Positions 41,601-53,600 of a DNA stretch of 64,000 bases are shown here, one piece after another (the stretch's first letter is position 1; the number at the start of each line of letters is the position of its first letter). The DNA is from Baylisascaris procyonis. Taxonomy: Eukaryota; Nematoda; Chromadorea; Rhabditida; Ascarididae. Location: positions 529,040 to 593,039 of the forward strand of contig JAZARR010000072.1 of assembly GCA_037389465.1 (NCBI GenBank), given 5' to 3'. The notes beneath the pieces were generated by a model. It ran no database searches and had not been told where the DNA came from. It saw only the letters and a program-made list of their open reading frames with translations. The translations under genes and the position numbers were made by a program.

Positions 41601-44600
41601 GGCTTAGGCTTAGGCTTAGGCTTAGGCTTAGGCTTAGGCTTAGGCTTAGGCTTAGGCTTAGGCTTAGGCTTAGGCTTAGGCTTAGGCTTAGGCTTAGGCT
41701 TAGGCTTAGGCTTAGGCTTAGGCTTAGGCTTAGGCTTAGGCTTAGGCTTAGGCTTAGGCTTAGGCTTAGGCTTAGGCTTAGGCTTAGGCTTAGGCTTAGG
41801 CTTAGGCTTAGGCTTAGGCTTAGGCTTAGGCTTAGGCTTAGGCTTAGGCTTAGGCTTAGGCTTAGGCTTAGGCTTAGGCTTAGGCTTAGGCTTAGGCTTA
41901 GGCTTAGGCTTAGGCTTAGGCTTAGGCTTAGGCTTAGGCTTAGGCTTAGGCTTAGGCTTAGGCTTAGGCTTAGGCTTAGGCTTAGGCTTAGGCTTAGGCT
42001 TAGGCTTAGGCTTAGGCTTAGGCTTAGGCTTAGGCTTAGGCTTAGGCTTAGGCTTAGGCTTAGGCTTAGGCTTAGGCTTAGGCTTAGGCTTAGGCTTAGG
42101 CTTAGGCTTAGGCTTAGGCTTAGGCTTAGGCTTAGGCTTAGGCTTAGGCTTAGGCTTAGGCTTAGGCTTAGGCTTAGGCTTAGGCTTAGGCTTAGGCTTA
42201 GGCTTAGGCTTAGGCTTAGGCTTAGGCTTAGGCTTAGGCTTAGGCTTAGGCTTAGGCTTAGGCTTAGGCTTAGGCTTAGGCTTAGGCTTAGGCTTAGGCT
42301 TAGGCTTAGGCTTAGGCTTAGGCTTAGGCTTAGGCTTAGGCTTAGGCTTAGGCTTAGGCTTAGGCTTAGGCTTAGGCTTAGGCTTAGGCTTAGGCTTAGG
42401 CTTAGGCTTAGGCTTAGGCTTAGGCTTAGGCTTAGGCTTAGGCTTAGGCTTAGGCTTAGGCTTAGGCTTAGGCTTAGGCTTAGGCTTAGGCTTAGGCTTA
42501 GGCTTAGGCTTAGGCTTAGGCTTAGGCTTAGGCTTAGGCTTAGGCTTAGGCTTAGGCTTAGGCTTAGGCTTAGGCTTAGGCTTAGGCTTAGGCTTAGGCT
42601 TAGGCTTAGGCTTAGGCTTAGGCTTAGGCTTAGGCTTAGGCTTAGGCTTAGGCTTAGGCTTAGGCTTAGGCTTAGGCTTAGGCTTAGGCTTAGGCTTAGG
42701 CTTAGGCTTAGGCTTAGGCTTAGGCTTAGGCTTAGGCTTAGGCTTAGGCTTAGGCTTAGGCTTAGGCTTAGGCTTAGGCTTAGGCTTAGGCTTAGGCTTA
42801 GGCTTAGGCTTAGGCTTAGGCTTAGGCTTAGGCTTAGGCTTAGGCTTAGGCTTAGGCTTAGGCTTAGGCTTAGGCTTAGGCTTAGGCTTAGGCTTAGGCT
42901 TAGGCTTAGGCTTAGGCTTAGGCTTAGGCTTAGGCTTAGGCTTAGGCTTAGGCTTAGGCTTAGGCTTAGGCTTAGGCTTAGGCTTAGGCTTAGGCTTAGG
43001 CTTAGGCTTAGGCTTAGGCTTAGGCTTAGGCTTAGGCTTAGGCTTAGGCTTAGGCTTAGGCTTAGGCTTAGGCTTAGGCTTAGGCTTAGGCTTAGGCTTA
43101 GGCTTAGGCTTAGGCTTAGGCTTAGGCTTAGGCTTAGGCTTAGGCTTAGGCTTAGGCTTAGGCTTAGGCTTAGGCTTAGGCTTAGGCTTAGGCTTAGGCT
43201 TAGGCTTAGGCTTAGGCTTAGGCTTAGGCTTAGGCTTAGGCTTAGGCTTAGGCTTAGGCTTAGGCTTAGGCTTAGGCTTAGGCTTAGGCTTAGGCTTAGG
43301 CTTAGGCTTAGGCTTAGGCTTAGGCTTAGGCTTAGGCTTAGGCTTAGGCTTAGGCTTAGGCTTAGGCTTAGGCTTAGGCTTAGGCTTAGGCTTAGGCTTA
43401 GGCTTAGGCTTAGGCTTAGGCTTAGGCTTAGGCTTAGGCTTAGGCTTAGGCTTAGGCTTAGGCTTAGGCTTAGGCTTAGGCTTAGGCTTAGGCTTAGGCT
43501 TAGGCTTAGGCTTAGGCTTAGGCTTAGGCTTAGGCTTAGGCTTAGGCTTAGGCTTAGGCTTAGGCTTAGGCTTAGGCTTAGGCTTAGGCTTAGGCTTAGG
43601 CTTAGGCTTAGGCTTAGGCTTAGGCTTAGGCTTAGGCTTAGGCTTAGGCTTAGGCTTAGGCTTAGGCTTAGGCTTAGGCTTAGGCTTAGGCTTAGGCTTA
43701 GGCTTAGGCTTAGGCTTAGGCTTAGGCTTAGGCTTAGGCTTAGGCTTAGGCTTAGGCTTAGGCTTAGGCTTAGGCTTAGGCTTAGGCTTAGGCTTAGGCT
43801 TAGGCTTAGGCTTAGGCTTAGGCTTAGGCTTAGGCTTAGGCTTAGGCTTAGGCTTAGGCTTAGGCTTAGGCTTAGGCTTAGGCTTAGGCTTAGGCTTAGG
43901 CTTAGGCTTAGGCTTAGGCTTAGGCTTAGGCTTAGGCTTAGGCTTAGGCTTAGGCTTAGGCTTAGGCTTAGGCTTAGGCTTAGGCTTAGGCTTAGGCTTA
44001 GGCTTAGGCTTAGGCTTAGGCTTAGGCTTAGGCTTAGGCTTAGGCTTAGGCTTAGGCTTAGGCTTAGGCTTAGGCTTAGGCTTAGGCTTAGGCTTAGGCT
44101 TAGGCTTAGGCTTAGGCTTAGGCTTAGGCTTAGGCTTAGGCTTAGGCTTAGGCTTAGGCTTAGGCTTAGGCTTAGGCTTAGGCTTAGGCTTAGGCTTAGG
44201 CTTAGGCTTAGGCTTAGGCTTAGGCTTAGGCTTAGGCTTAGGCTTAGGCTTAGGCTTAGGCTTAGGCTTAGGCTTAGGCTTAGGCTTAGGCTTAGGCTTA
44301 GGCTTAGGCTTAGGCTTAGGCTTAGGCTTAGGCTTAGGCTTAGGCTTAGGCTTAGGCTTAGGCTTAGGCTTAGGCTTAGGCTTAGGCTTAGGCTTAGGCT
44401 TAGGCTTAGGCTTAGGCTTAGGCTTAGGCTTAGGCTTAGGCTTAGGCTTAGGCTTAGGCTTAGGCTTAGGCTTAGGCTTAGGCTTAGGCTTAGGCTTAGG
44501 CTTAGGCTTAGGCTTAGGCTTAGGCTTAGGCTTAGGCTTAGGCTTAGGCTTAGGCTTAGGCTTAGGCTTAGGCTTAGGCTTAGGCTTAGGCTTAGGCTTA

Positions 44601-47600
44601 GGCTTAGGCTTAGGCTTAGGCTTAGGCTTAGGCTTAGGCTTAGGCTTAGGCTTAGGCTTAGGCTTAGGCTTAGGCTTAGGCTTAGGCTTAGGCTTAGGCT
44701 TAGGCTTAGGCTTAGGCTTAGGCTTAGGCTTAGGCTTAGGCTTAGGCTTAGGCTTAGGCTTAGGCTTAGGCTTAGGCTTAGGCTTAGGCTTAGGCTTAGG
44801 CTTAGGCTTAGGCTTAGGCTTAGGCTTAGGCTTAGGCTTAGGCTTAGGCTTAGGCTTAGGCTTAGGCTTAGGCTTAGGCTTAGGCTTAGGCTTAGGCTTA
44901 GGCTTAGGCTTAGGCTTAGGCTTAGGCTTAGGCTTAGGCTTAGGCTTAGGCTTAGGCTTAGGCTTAGGCTTAGGCTTAGGCTTAGGCTTAGGCTTAGGCT
45001 TAGGCTTAGGCTTAGGCTTAGGCTTAGGCTTAGGCTTAGGCTTAGGCTTAGGCTTAGGCTTAGGCTTAGGCTTAGGCTTAGGCTTAGGCTTAGGCTTAGG
45101 CTTAGGCTTAGGCTTAGGCTTAGGCTTAGGCTTAGGCTTAGGCTTAGGCTTAGGCTTAGGCTTAGGCTTAGGCTTAGGCTTAGGCTTAGGCTTAGGCTTA
45201 GGCTTAGGCTTAGGCTTAGGCTTAGGCTTAGGCTTAGGCTTAGGCTTAGGCTTAGGCTTAGGCTTAGGCTTAGGCTTAGGCTTAGGCTTAGGCTTAGGCT
45301 TAGGCTTAGGCTTAGGCTTAGGCTTAGGCTTAGGCTTAGGCTTAGGCTTAGGCTTAGGCTTAGGCTTAGGCTTAGGCTTAGGCTTAGGCTTAGGCTTAGG
45401 CTTAGGCTTAGGCTTAGGCTTAGGCTTAGGCTTAGGCTTAGGCTTAGGCTTAGGCTTAGGCTTAGGCTTAGGCTTAGGCTTAGGCTTAGGCTTAGGCTTA
45501 GGCTTAGGCTTAGGCTTAGGCTTAGGCTTAGGCTTAGGCTTAGGCTTAGGCTTAGGCTTAGGCTTAGGCTTAGGCTTAGGCTTAGGCTTAGGCTTAGGCT
45601 TAGGCTTAGGCTTAGGCTTAGGCTTAGGCTTAGGCTTAGGCTTAGGCTTAGGCTTAGGCTTAGGCTTAGGCTTAGGCTTAGGCTTAGGCTTAGGCTTAGG
45701 CTTAGGCTTAGGCTTAGGCTTAGGCTTAGGCTTAGGCTTAGGCTTAGGCTTAGGCTTAGGCTTAGGCTTAGGCTTAGGCTTAGGCTTAGGCTTAGGCTTA
45801 GGCTTAGGCTTAGGCTTAGGCTTAGGCTTAGGCTTAGGCTTAGGCTTAGGCTTAGGCTTAGGCTTAGGCTTAGGCTTAGGCTTAGGCTTAGGCTTAGGCT
45901 TAGGCTTAGGCTTAGGCTTAGGCTTAGGCTTAGGCTTAGGCTTAGGCTTAGGCTTAGGCTTAGGCTTAGGCTTAGGCTTAGGCTTAGGCTTAGGCTTAGG
46001 CTTAGGCTTAGGCTTAGGCTTAGGCTTAGGCTTAGGCTTAGGCTTAGGCTTAGGCTTAGGCTTAGGCTTAGGCTTAGGCTTAGGCTTAGGCTTAGGCTTA
46101 GGCTTAGGCTTAGGCTTAGGCTTAGGCTTAGGCTTAGGCTTAGGCTTAGGCTTAGGCTTAGGCTTAGGCTTAGGCTTAGGCTTAGGCTTAGGCTTAGGCT
46201 TAGGCTTAGGCTTAGGCTTAGGCTTAGGCTTAGGCTTAGGCTTAGGCTTAGGCTTAGGCTTAGGCTTAGGCTTAGGCTTAGGCTTAGGCTTAGGCTTAGG
46301 CTTAGGCTTAGGCTTAGGCTTAGGCTTAGGCTTAGGCTTAGGCTTAGGCTTAGGCTTAGGCTTAGGCTTAGGCTTAGGCTTAGGCTTAGGCTTAGGCTTA
46401 GGCTTAGGCTTAGGCTTAGGCTTAGGCTTAGGCTTAGGCTTAGGCTTAGGCTTAGGCTTAGGCTTAGGCTTAGGCTTAGGCTTAGGCTTAGGCTTAGGCT
46501 TAGGCTTAGGCTTAGGCTTAGGCTTAGGCTTAGGCTTAGGCTTAGGCTTAGGCTTAGGCTTAGGCTTAGGCTTAGGCTTAGGCTTAGGCTTAGGCTTAGG
46601 CTTAGGCTTAGGCTTAGGCTTAGGCTTAGGCTTAGGCTTAGGCTTAGGCTTAGGCTTAGGCTTAGGCTTAGGCTTAGGCTTAGGCTTAGGCTTAGGCTTA
46701 GGCTTAGGCTTAGGCTTAGGCTTAGGCTTAGGCTTAGGCTTAGGCTTAGGCTTAGGCTTAGGCTTAGGCTTAGGCTTAGGCTTAGGCTTAGGCTTAGGCT
46801 TAGGCTTAGGCTTAGGCTTAGGCTTAGGCTTAGGCTTAGGCTTAGGCTTAGGCTTAGGCTTAGGCTTAGGCTTAGGCTTAGGCTTAGGCTTAGGCTTAGG
46901 CTTAGGCTTAGGCTTAGGCTTAGGCTTAGGCTTAGGCTTAGGCTTAGGCTTAGGCTTAGGCTTAGGCTTAGGCTTAGGCTTAGGCTTAGGCTTAGGCTTA
47001 GGCTTAGGCTTAGGCTTAGGCTTAGGCTTAGGCTTAGGCTTAGGCTTAGGCTTAGGCTTAGGCTTAGGCTTAGGCTTAGGCTTAGGCTTAGGCTTAGGCT
47101 TAGGCTTAGGCTTAGGCTTAGGCTTAGGCTTAGGCTTAGGCTTAGGCTTAGGCTTAGGCTTAGGCTTAGGCTTAGGCTTAGGCTTAGGCTTAGGCTTAGG
47201 CTTAGGCTTAGGCTTAGGCTTAGGCTTAGGCTTAGGCTTAGGCTTAGGCTTAGGCTTAGGCTTAGGCTTAGGCTTAGGCTTAGGCTTAGGCTTAGGCTTA
47301 GGCTTAGGCTTAGGCTTAGGCTTAGGCTTAGGCTTAGGCTTAGGCTTAGGCTTAGGCTTAGGCTTAGGCTTAGGCTTAGGCTTAGGCTTAGGCTTAGGCT
47401 TAGGCTTAGGCTTAGGCTTAGGCTTAGGCTTAGGCTTAGGCTTAGGCTTAGGCTTAGGCTTAGGCTTAGGCTTAGGCTTAGGCTTAGGCTTAGGCTTAGG
47501 CTTAGGCTTAGGCTTAGGCTTAGGCTTAGGCTTAGGCTTAGGCTTAGGCTTAGGCTTAGGCTTAGGCTTAGGCTTAGGCTTAGGCTTAGGCTTAGGCTTA

Positions 47601-50600
47601 GGCTTAGGCTTAGGCTTAGGCTTAGGCTTAGGCTTAGGCTTAGGCTTAGGCTTAGGCTTAGGCTTAGGCTTAGGCTTAGGCTTAGGCTTAGGCTTAGGCT
47701 TAGGCTTAGGCTTAGGCTTAGGCTTAGGCTTAGGCTTAGGCTTAGGCTTAGGCTTAGGCTTAGGCTTAGGCTTAGGCTTAGGCTTAGGCTTAGGCTTAGG
47801 CTTAGGCTTAGGCTTAGGCTTAGGCTTAGGCTTAGGCTTAGGCTTAGGCTTAGGCTTAGGCTTAGGCTTAGGCTTAGGCTTAGGCTTAGGCTTAGGCTTA
47901 GGCTTAGGCTTAGGCTTAGGCTTAGGCTTAGGCTTAGGCTTAGGCTTAGGCTTAGGCTTAGGCTTAGGCTTAGGCTTAGGCTTAGGCTTAGGCTTAGGCT
48001 TAGGCTTAGGCTTAGGCTTAGGCTTAGGCTTAGGCTTAGGCTTAGGCTTAGGCTTAGGCTTAGGCTTAGGCTTAGGCTTAGGCTTAGGCTTAGGCTTAGG
48101 CTTAGGCTTAGGCTTAGGCTTAGGCTTAGGCTTAGGCTTAGGCTTAGGCTTAGGCTTAGGCTTAGGCTTAGGCTTAGGCTTAGGCTTAGGCTTAGGCTTA
48201 GGCTTAGGCTTAGGCTTAGGCTTAGGCTTAGGCTTAGGCTTAGGCTTAGGCTTAGGCTTAGGCTTAGGCTTAGGCTTAGGCTTAGGCTTAGGCTTAGGCT
48301 TAGGCTTAGGCTTAGGCTTAGGCTTAGGCTTAGGCTTAGGCTTAGGCTTAGGCTTAGGCTTAGGCTTAGGCTTAGGCTTAGGCTTAGGCTTAGGCTTAGG
48401 CTTAGGCTTAGGCTTAGGCTTAGGCTTAGGCTTAGGCTTAGGCTTAGGCTTAGGCTTAGGCTTAGGCTTAGGCTTAGGCTTAGGCTTAGGCTTAGGCTTA
48501 GGCTTAGGCTTAGGCTTAGGCTTAGGCTTAGGCTTAGGCTTAGGCTTAGGCTTAGGCTTAGGCTTAGGCTTAGGCTTAGGCTTAGGCTTAGGCTTAGGCT
48601 TAGGCTTAGGCTTAGGCTTAGGCTTAGGCTTAGGCTTAGGCTTAGGCTTAGGCTTAGGCTTAGGCTTAGGCTTAGGCTTAGGCTTAGGCTTAGGCTTAGG
48701 CTTAGGCTTAGGCTTAGGCTTAGGCTTAGGCTTAGGCTTAGGCTTAGGCTTAGGCTTAGGCTTAGGCTTAGGCTTAGGCTTAGGCTTAGGCTTAGGCTTA
48801 GGCTTAGGCTTAGGCTTAGGCTTAGGCTTAGGCTTAGGCTTAGGCTTAGGCTTAGGCTTAGGCTTAGGCTTAGGCTTAGGCTTAGGCTTAGGCTTAGGCT
48901 TAGGCTTAGGCTTAGGCTTAGGCTTAGGCTTAGGCTTAGGCTTAGGCTTAGGCTTAGGCTTAGGCTTAGGCTTAGGCTTAGGCTTAGGCTTAGGCTTAGG
49001 CTTAGGCTTAGGCTTAGGCTTAGGCTTAGGCTTAGGCTTAGGCTTAGGCTTAGGCTTAGGCTTAGGCTTAGGCTTAGGCTTAGGCTTAGGCTTAGGCTTA
49101 GGCTTAGGCTTAGGCTTAGGCTTAGGCTTAGGCTTAGGCTTAGGCTTAGGCTTAGGCTTAGGCTTAGGCTTAGGCTTAGGCTTAGGCTTAGGCTTAGGCT
49201 TAGGCTTAGGCTTAGGCTTAGGCTTAGGCTTAGGCTTAGGCTTAGGCTTAGGCTTAGGCTTAGGCTTAGGCTTAGGCTTAGGCTTAGGCTTAGGCTTAGG
49301 CTTAGGCTTAGGCTTAGGCTTAGGCTTAGGCTTAGGCTTAGGCTTAGGCTTAGGCTTAGGCTTAGGCTTAGGCTTAGGCTTAGGCTTAGGCTTAGGCTTA
49401 GGCTTAGGCTTAGGCTTAGGCTTAGGCTTAGGCTTAGGCTTAGGCTTAGGCTTAGGCTTAGGCTTAGGCTTAGGCTTAGGCTTAGGCTTAGGCTTAGGCT
49501 TAGGCTTAGGCTTAGGCTTAGGCTTAGGCTTAGGCTTAGGCTTAGGCTTAGGCTTAGGCTTAGGCTTAGGCTTAGGCTTAGGCTTAGGCTTAGGCTTAGG
49601 CTTAGGCTTAGGCTTAGGCTTAGGCTTAGGCTTAGGCTTAGGCTTAGGCTTAGGCTTAGGCTTAGGCTTAGGCTTAGGCTTAGGCTTAGGCTTAGGCTTA
49701 GGCTTAGGCTTAGGCTTAGGCTTAGGCTTAGGCTTAGGCTTAGGCTTAGGCTTAGGCTTAGGCTTAGGCTTAGGCTTAGGCTTAGGCTTAGGCTTAGGCT
49801 TAGGCTTAGGCTTAGGCTTAGGCTTAGGCTTAGGCTTAGGCTTAGGCTTAGGCTTAGGCTTAGGCTTAGGCTTAGGCTTAGGCTTAGGCTTAGGCTTAGG
49901 CTTAGGCTTAGGCTTAGGCTTAGGCTTAGGCTTAGGCTTAGGCTTAGGCTTAGGCTTAGGCTTAGGCTTAGGCTTAGGCTTAGGCTTAGGCTTAGGCTTA
50001 GGCTTAGGCTTAGGCTTAGGCTTAGGCTTAGGCTTAGGCTTAGGCTTAGGCTTAGGCTTAGGCTTAGGCTTAGGCTTAGGCTTAGGCTTAGGCTTAGGCT
50101 TAGGCTTAGGCTTAGGCTTAGGCTTAGGCTTAGGCTTAGGCTTAGGCTTAGGCTTAGGCTTAGGCTTAGGCTTAGGCTTAGGCTTAGGCTTAGGCTTAGG
50201 CTTAGGCTTAGGCTTAGGCTTAGGCTTAGGCTTAGGCTTAGGCTTAGGCTTAGGCTTAGGCTTAGGCTTAGGCTTAGGCTTAGGCTTAGGCTTAGGCTTA
50301 GGCTTAGGCTTAGGCTTAGGCTTAGGCTTAGGCTTAGGCTTAGGCTTAGGCTTAGGCTTAGGCTTAGGCTTAGGCTTAGGCTTAGGCTTAGGCTTAGGCT
50401 TAGGCTTAGGCTTAGGCTTAGGCTTAGGCTTAGGCTTAGGCTTAGGCTTAGGCTTAGGCTTAGGCTTAGGCTTAGGCTTAGGCTTAGGCTTAGGCTTAGG
50501 CTTAGGCTTAGGCTTAGGCTTAGGCTTAGGCTTAGGCTTAGGCTTAGGCTTAGGCTTAGGCTTAGGCTTAGGCTTAGGCTTAGGCTTAGGCTTAGGCTTA

Positions 50601-53600
50601 GGCTTAGGCTTAGGCTTAGGCTTAGGCTTAGGCTTAGGCTTAGGCTTAGGCTTAGGCTTAGGCTTAGGCTTAGGCTTAGGCTTAGGCTTAGGCTTAGGCT
50701 TAGGCTTAGGCTTAGGCTTAGGCTTAGGCTTAGGCTTAGGCTTAGGCTTAGGCTTAGGCTTAGGCTTAGGCTTAGGCTTAGGCTTAGGCTTAGGCTTAGG
50801 CTTAGGCTTAGGCTTAGGCTTAGGCTTAGGCTTAGGCTTAGGCTTAGGCTTAGGCTTAGGCTTAGGCTTAGGCTTAGGCTTAGGCTTAGGCTTAGGCTTA
50901 GGCTTAGGCTTAGGCTTAGGCTTAGGCTTAGGCTTAGGCTTAGGCTTAGGCTTAGGCTTAGGCTTAGGCTTAGGCTTAGGCTTAGGCTTAGGCTTAGGCT
51001 TAGGCTTAGGCTTAGGCTTAGGCTTAGGCTTAGGCTTAGGCTTAGGCTTAGGCTTAGGCTTAGGCTTAGGCTTAGGCTTAGGCTTAGGCTTAGGCTTAGG
51101 CTTAGGCTTAGGCTTAGGCTTAGGCTTAGGCTTAGGCTTAGGCTTAGGCTTAGGCTTAGGCTTAGGCTTAGGCTTAGGCTTAGGCTTAGGCTTAGGCTTA
51201 GGCTTAGGCTTAGGCTTAGGCTTAGGCTTAGGCTTAGGCTTAGGCTTAGGCTTAGGCTTAGGCTAGGCCAGGCTTAGGCTTAGGCTTAGGCTTAGGCTTA
51301 GGCTTAGGCTTAGGCTTAGGCTTAGGCTTAGGCTTAGGCTTAGGCTTAGGCTTAGGCTTAGGCTTAGGCTTAGGCTTAGGCTTAGGCTTAGGCTTAGGCT
51401 TAGGCTTAGGCTTAGGCTTAGGCTTAGGCTTAGGCTTAGGCTTAGGCTTAGGCTTAGGCTTAGGCTTAGGCTTAGGCTTAGGCTTAGGCTTAGGCTTAGG
51501 CTTAGGCTTAGGCTTAGGCTTAGGCTTAGGCTTAGGCTTAGGCTTAGGCTTAGGCTTAGGCTTAGGCTTAGGCTTAGGCTTAGGCTTAGGCTTAGGCTTA
51601 GGCTTAGGCTTAGGCTTAGGCTTAGGCTTAGGCTTAGGCTTAGGCTTAGGCTTAGGCTTAGGCTTAGGCTTAGGCTTAGGCTTAGGCTTAGGCTTAGGCT
51701 TAGGCTTAGGCTTAGGCTTAGGCTTAGGCTTAGGCTTAGGCTTAGGCTTAGGCTTAGGCTTAGGCTTAGGCTTAGGCTTAGGCTTAGGCTTAGGCTTAGG
51801 CTTAGGCTTAGGCTTAGGCTTAGGCTTAGGCTTAGGCTTAGGCTTAGGCTTAGGCTTAGGCTTAGGCTTAGGCTTAGGCTTAGGCTTAGGCTTAGGCTTA
51901 GGCTTAGGCTTAGGCTTAGGCTTAGGCTTAGGCTTAGGCTTAGGCTTAGGCTTAGGCTTAGGCTTAGGCTTAGGCTTAGGCTTAGGCTTAGGCTTAGGCT
52001 TAGGCTTAGGCTTAGGCTTAGGCTTAGGCTTAGGCTTAGGCTTAGGCTTAGGCTTAGGCTTAGGCTTAGGCTTAGGCTTAGGCTTAGGCTTAGGCTTAGG
52101 CTTAGGCTTAGGCTTAGGCTTAGGCTTAGGCTTAGGCTTAGGCTTAGGCTTAGGCTTAGGCTTAGGCTTAGGCTTAGGCTTAGGCTTAGGCTTAGGCTTA
52201 GGCTTAGGCTTAGGCTTAGGCTTAGGCTTAGGCTTAGGCTTAGGCTTAGGCTTAGGCTTAGGCTTAGGCTTAGGCTTAGGCTTAGGCTTAGGCTTAGGCT
52301 TAGGCTTAGGCTTAGGCTTAGGCTTAGGCTTAGGCTTAGGCTTAGGCTTAGGCTTAGGCTTAGGCTTAGGCTTAGGCTTAGGCTTAGGCTTAGGCTTAGG
52401 CTTAGGCTTAGGCTTAGGCTTAGGCTTAGGCTTAGGCTTAGGCTTAGGCTTAGGCTTAGGCTTAGGCTTAGGCTTAGGCTTAGGCTTAGGCTTAGGCTTA
52501 GGCTTAGGCTTAGGCTTAGGCTTAGGCTTAGGCTTAGGCTTAGGCTTAGGCTTAGGCTTAGGCTTAGGCTTAGGCTTAGGCTTAGGCTTAGGCTTAGGCT
52601 TAGGCTTAGGCTTAGGCTTAGGCTTAGGCTTAGGCTTAGGCTTAGGCTTAGGCTTAGGCTTAGGCTTAGGCTTAGGCTTAGGCTTAGGCTTAGGCTTAGG
52701 CTTAGGCTTAGGCTTAGGCTTAGGCTTAGGCTTAGGCTTAGGCTTAGGCTTAGGCTTAGGCTTAGGCTTAGGCTTAGGCTTAGGCTTAGGCTTAGGCTTA
52801 GGCTTAGGCTTAGGCTTAGGCTTAGGCTTAGGCTTAGGCTTAGGCTTAGGCTTAGGCTTAGGCTTAGGCTTAGGCTTAGGCTTAGGCTTAGGCTTAGGCT
52901 TAGGCTTAGGCTTAGGCTTAGGCTTAGGCTTAGGCTTAGGCTTAGGCTTAGGCTTAGGCTTAGGCTTAGGCTTAGGCTTAGGCTTAGGCTTAGGCTTAGG
53001 CTTAGGCTTAGGCTTAGGCTTAGGCTTAGGCTTAGGCTTAGGCTTAGGCTTAGGCTTAGGCTTAGGCTTAGGCTTAGGCTTAGGCTTAGGCTTAGGCTTA
53101 GGCTTAGGCTTAGGCTTAGGCTTAGGCTTAGGCTTAGGCTTAGGCTTAGGCTTAGGCTTAGGCTTAGGCTTAGGCTTAGGCTTAGGCTTAGGCTTAGGCT
53201 TAGGCTTAGGCTTAGGCTTAGGCTTAGGCTTAGGCTTAGGCTTAGGCTTAGGCTTAGGCTTAGGCTTAGGCTTAGGCTTAGGCTTAGGCTTAGGCTTAGG
53301 CTTAGGCTTAGGCTTAGGCTTAGGCTTAGGCTTAGGCTTAGGCTTAGGCTTAGGCTTAGGCTTAGGCTTAGGCTTAGGCTTAGGCTTAGGCTTAGGCTTA
53401 GGCTTAGGCTTAGGCTTAGGCTTAGGCTTAGGCTTAGGCTTAGGCTTAGGCTTAGGCTTAGGCTTAGGCTTAGGCTTAGGCTTAGGCTTAGGCTTAGGCT
53501 TAGGCTTAGGCTTAGGCTTAGGCTTAGGCTTAGGCTTAGGCTTAGGCTTAGGCTTAGGCTTAGGCTTAGGCTTAGGCTTAGGCTTAGGCTTAGGCTTAGG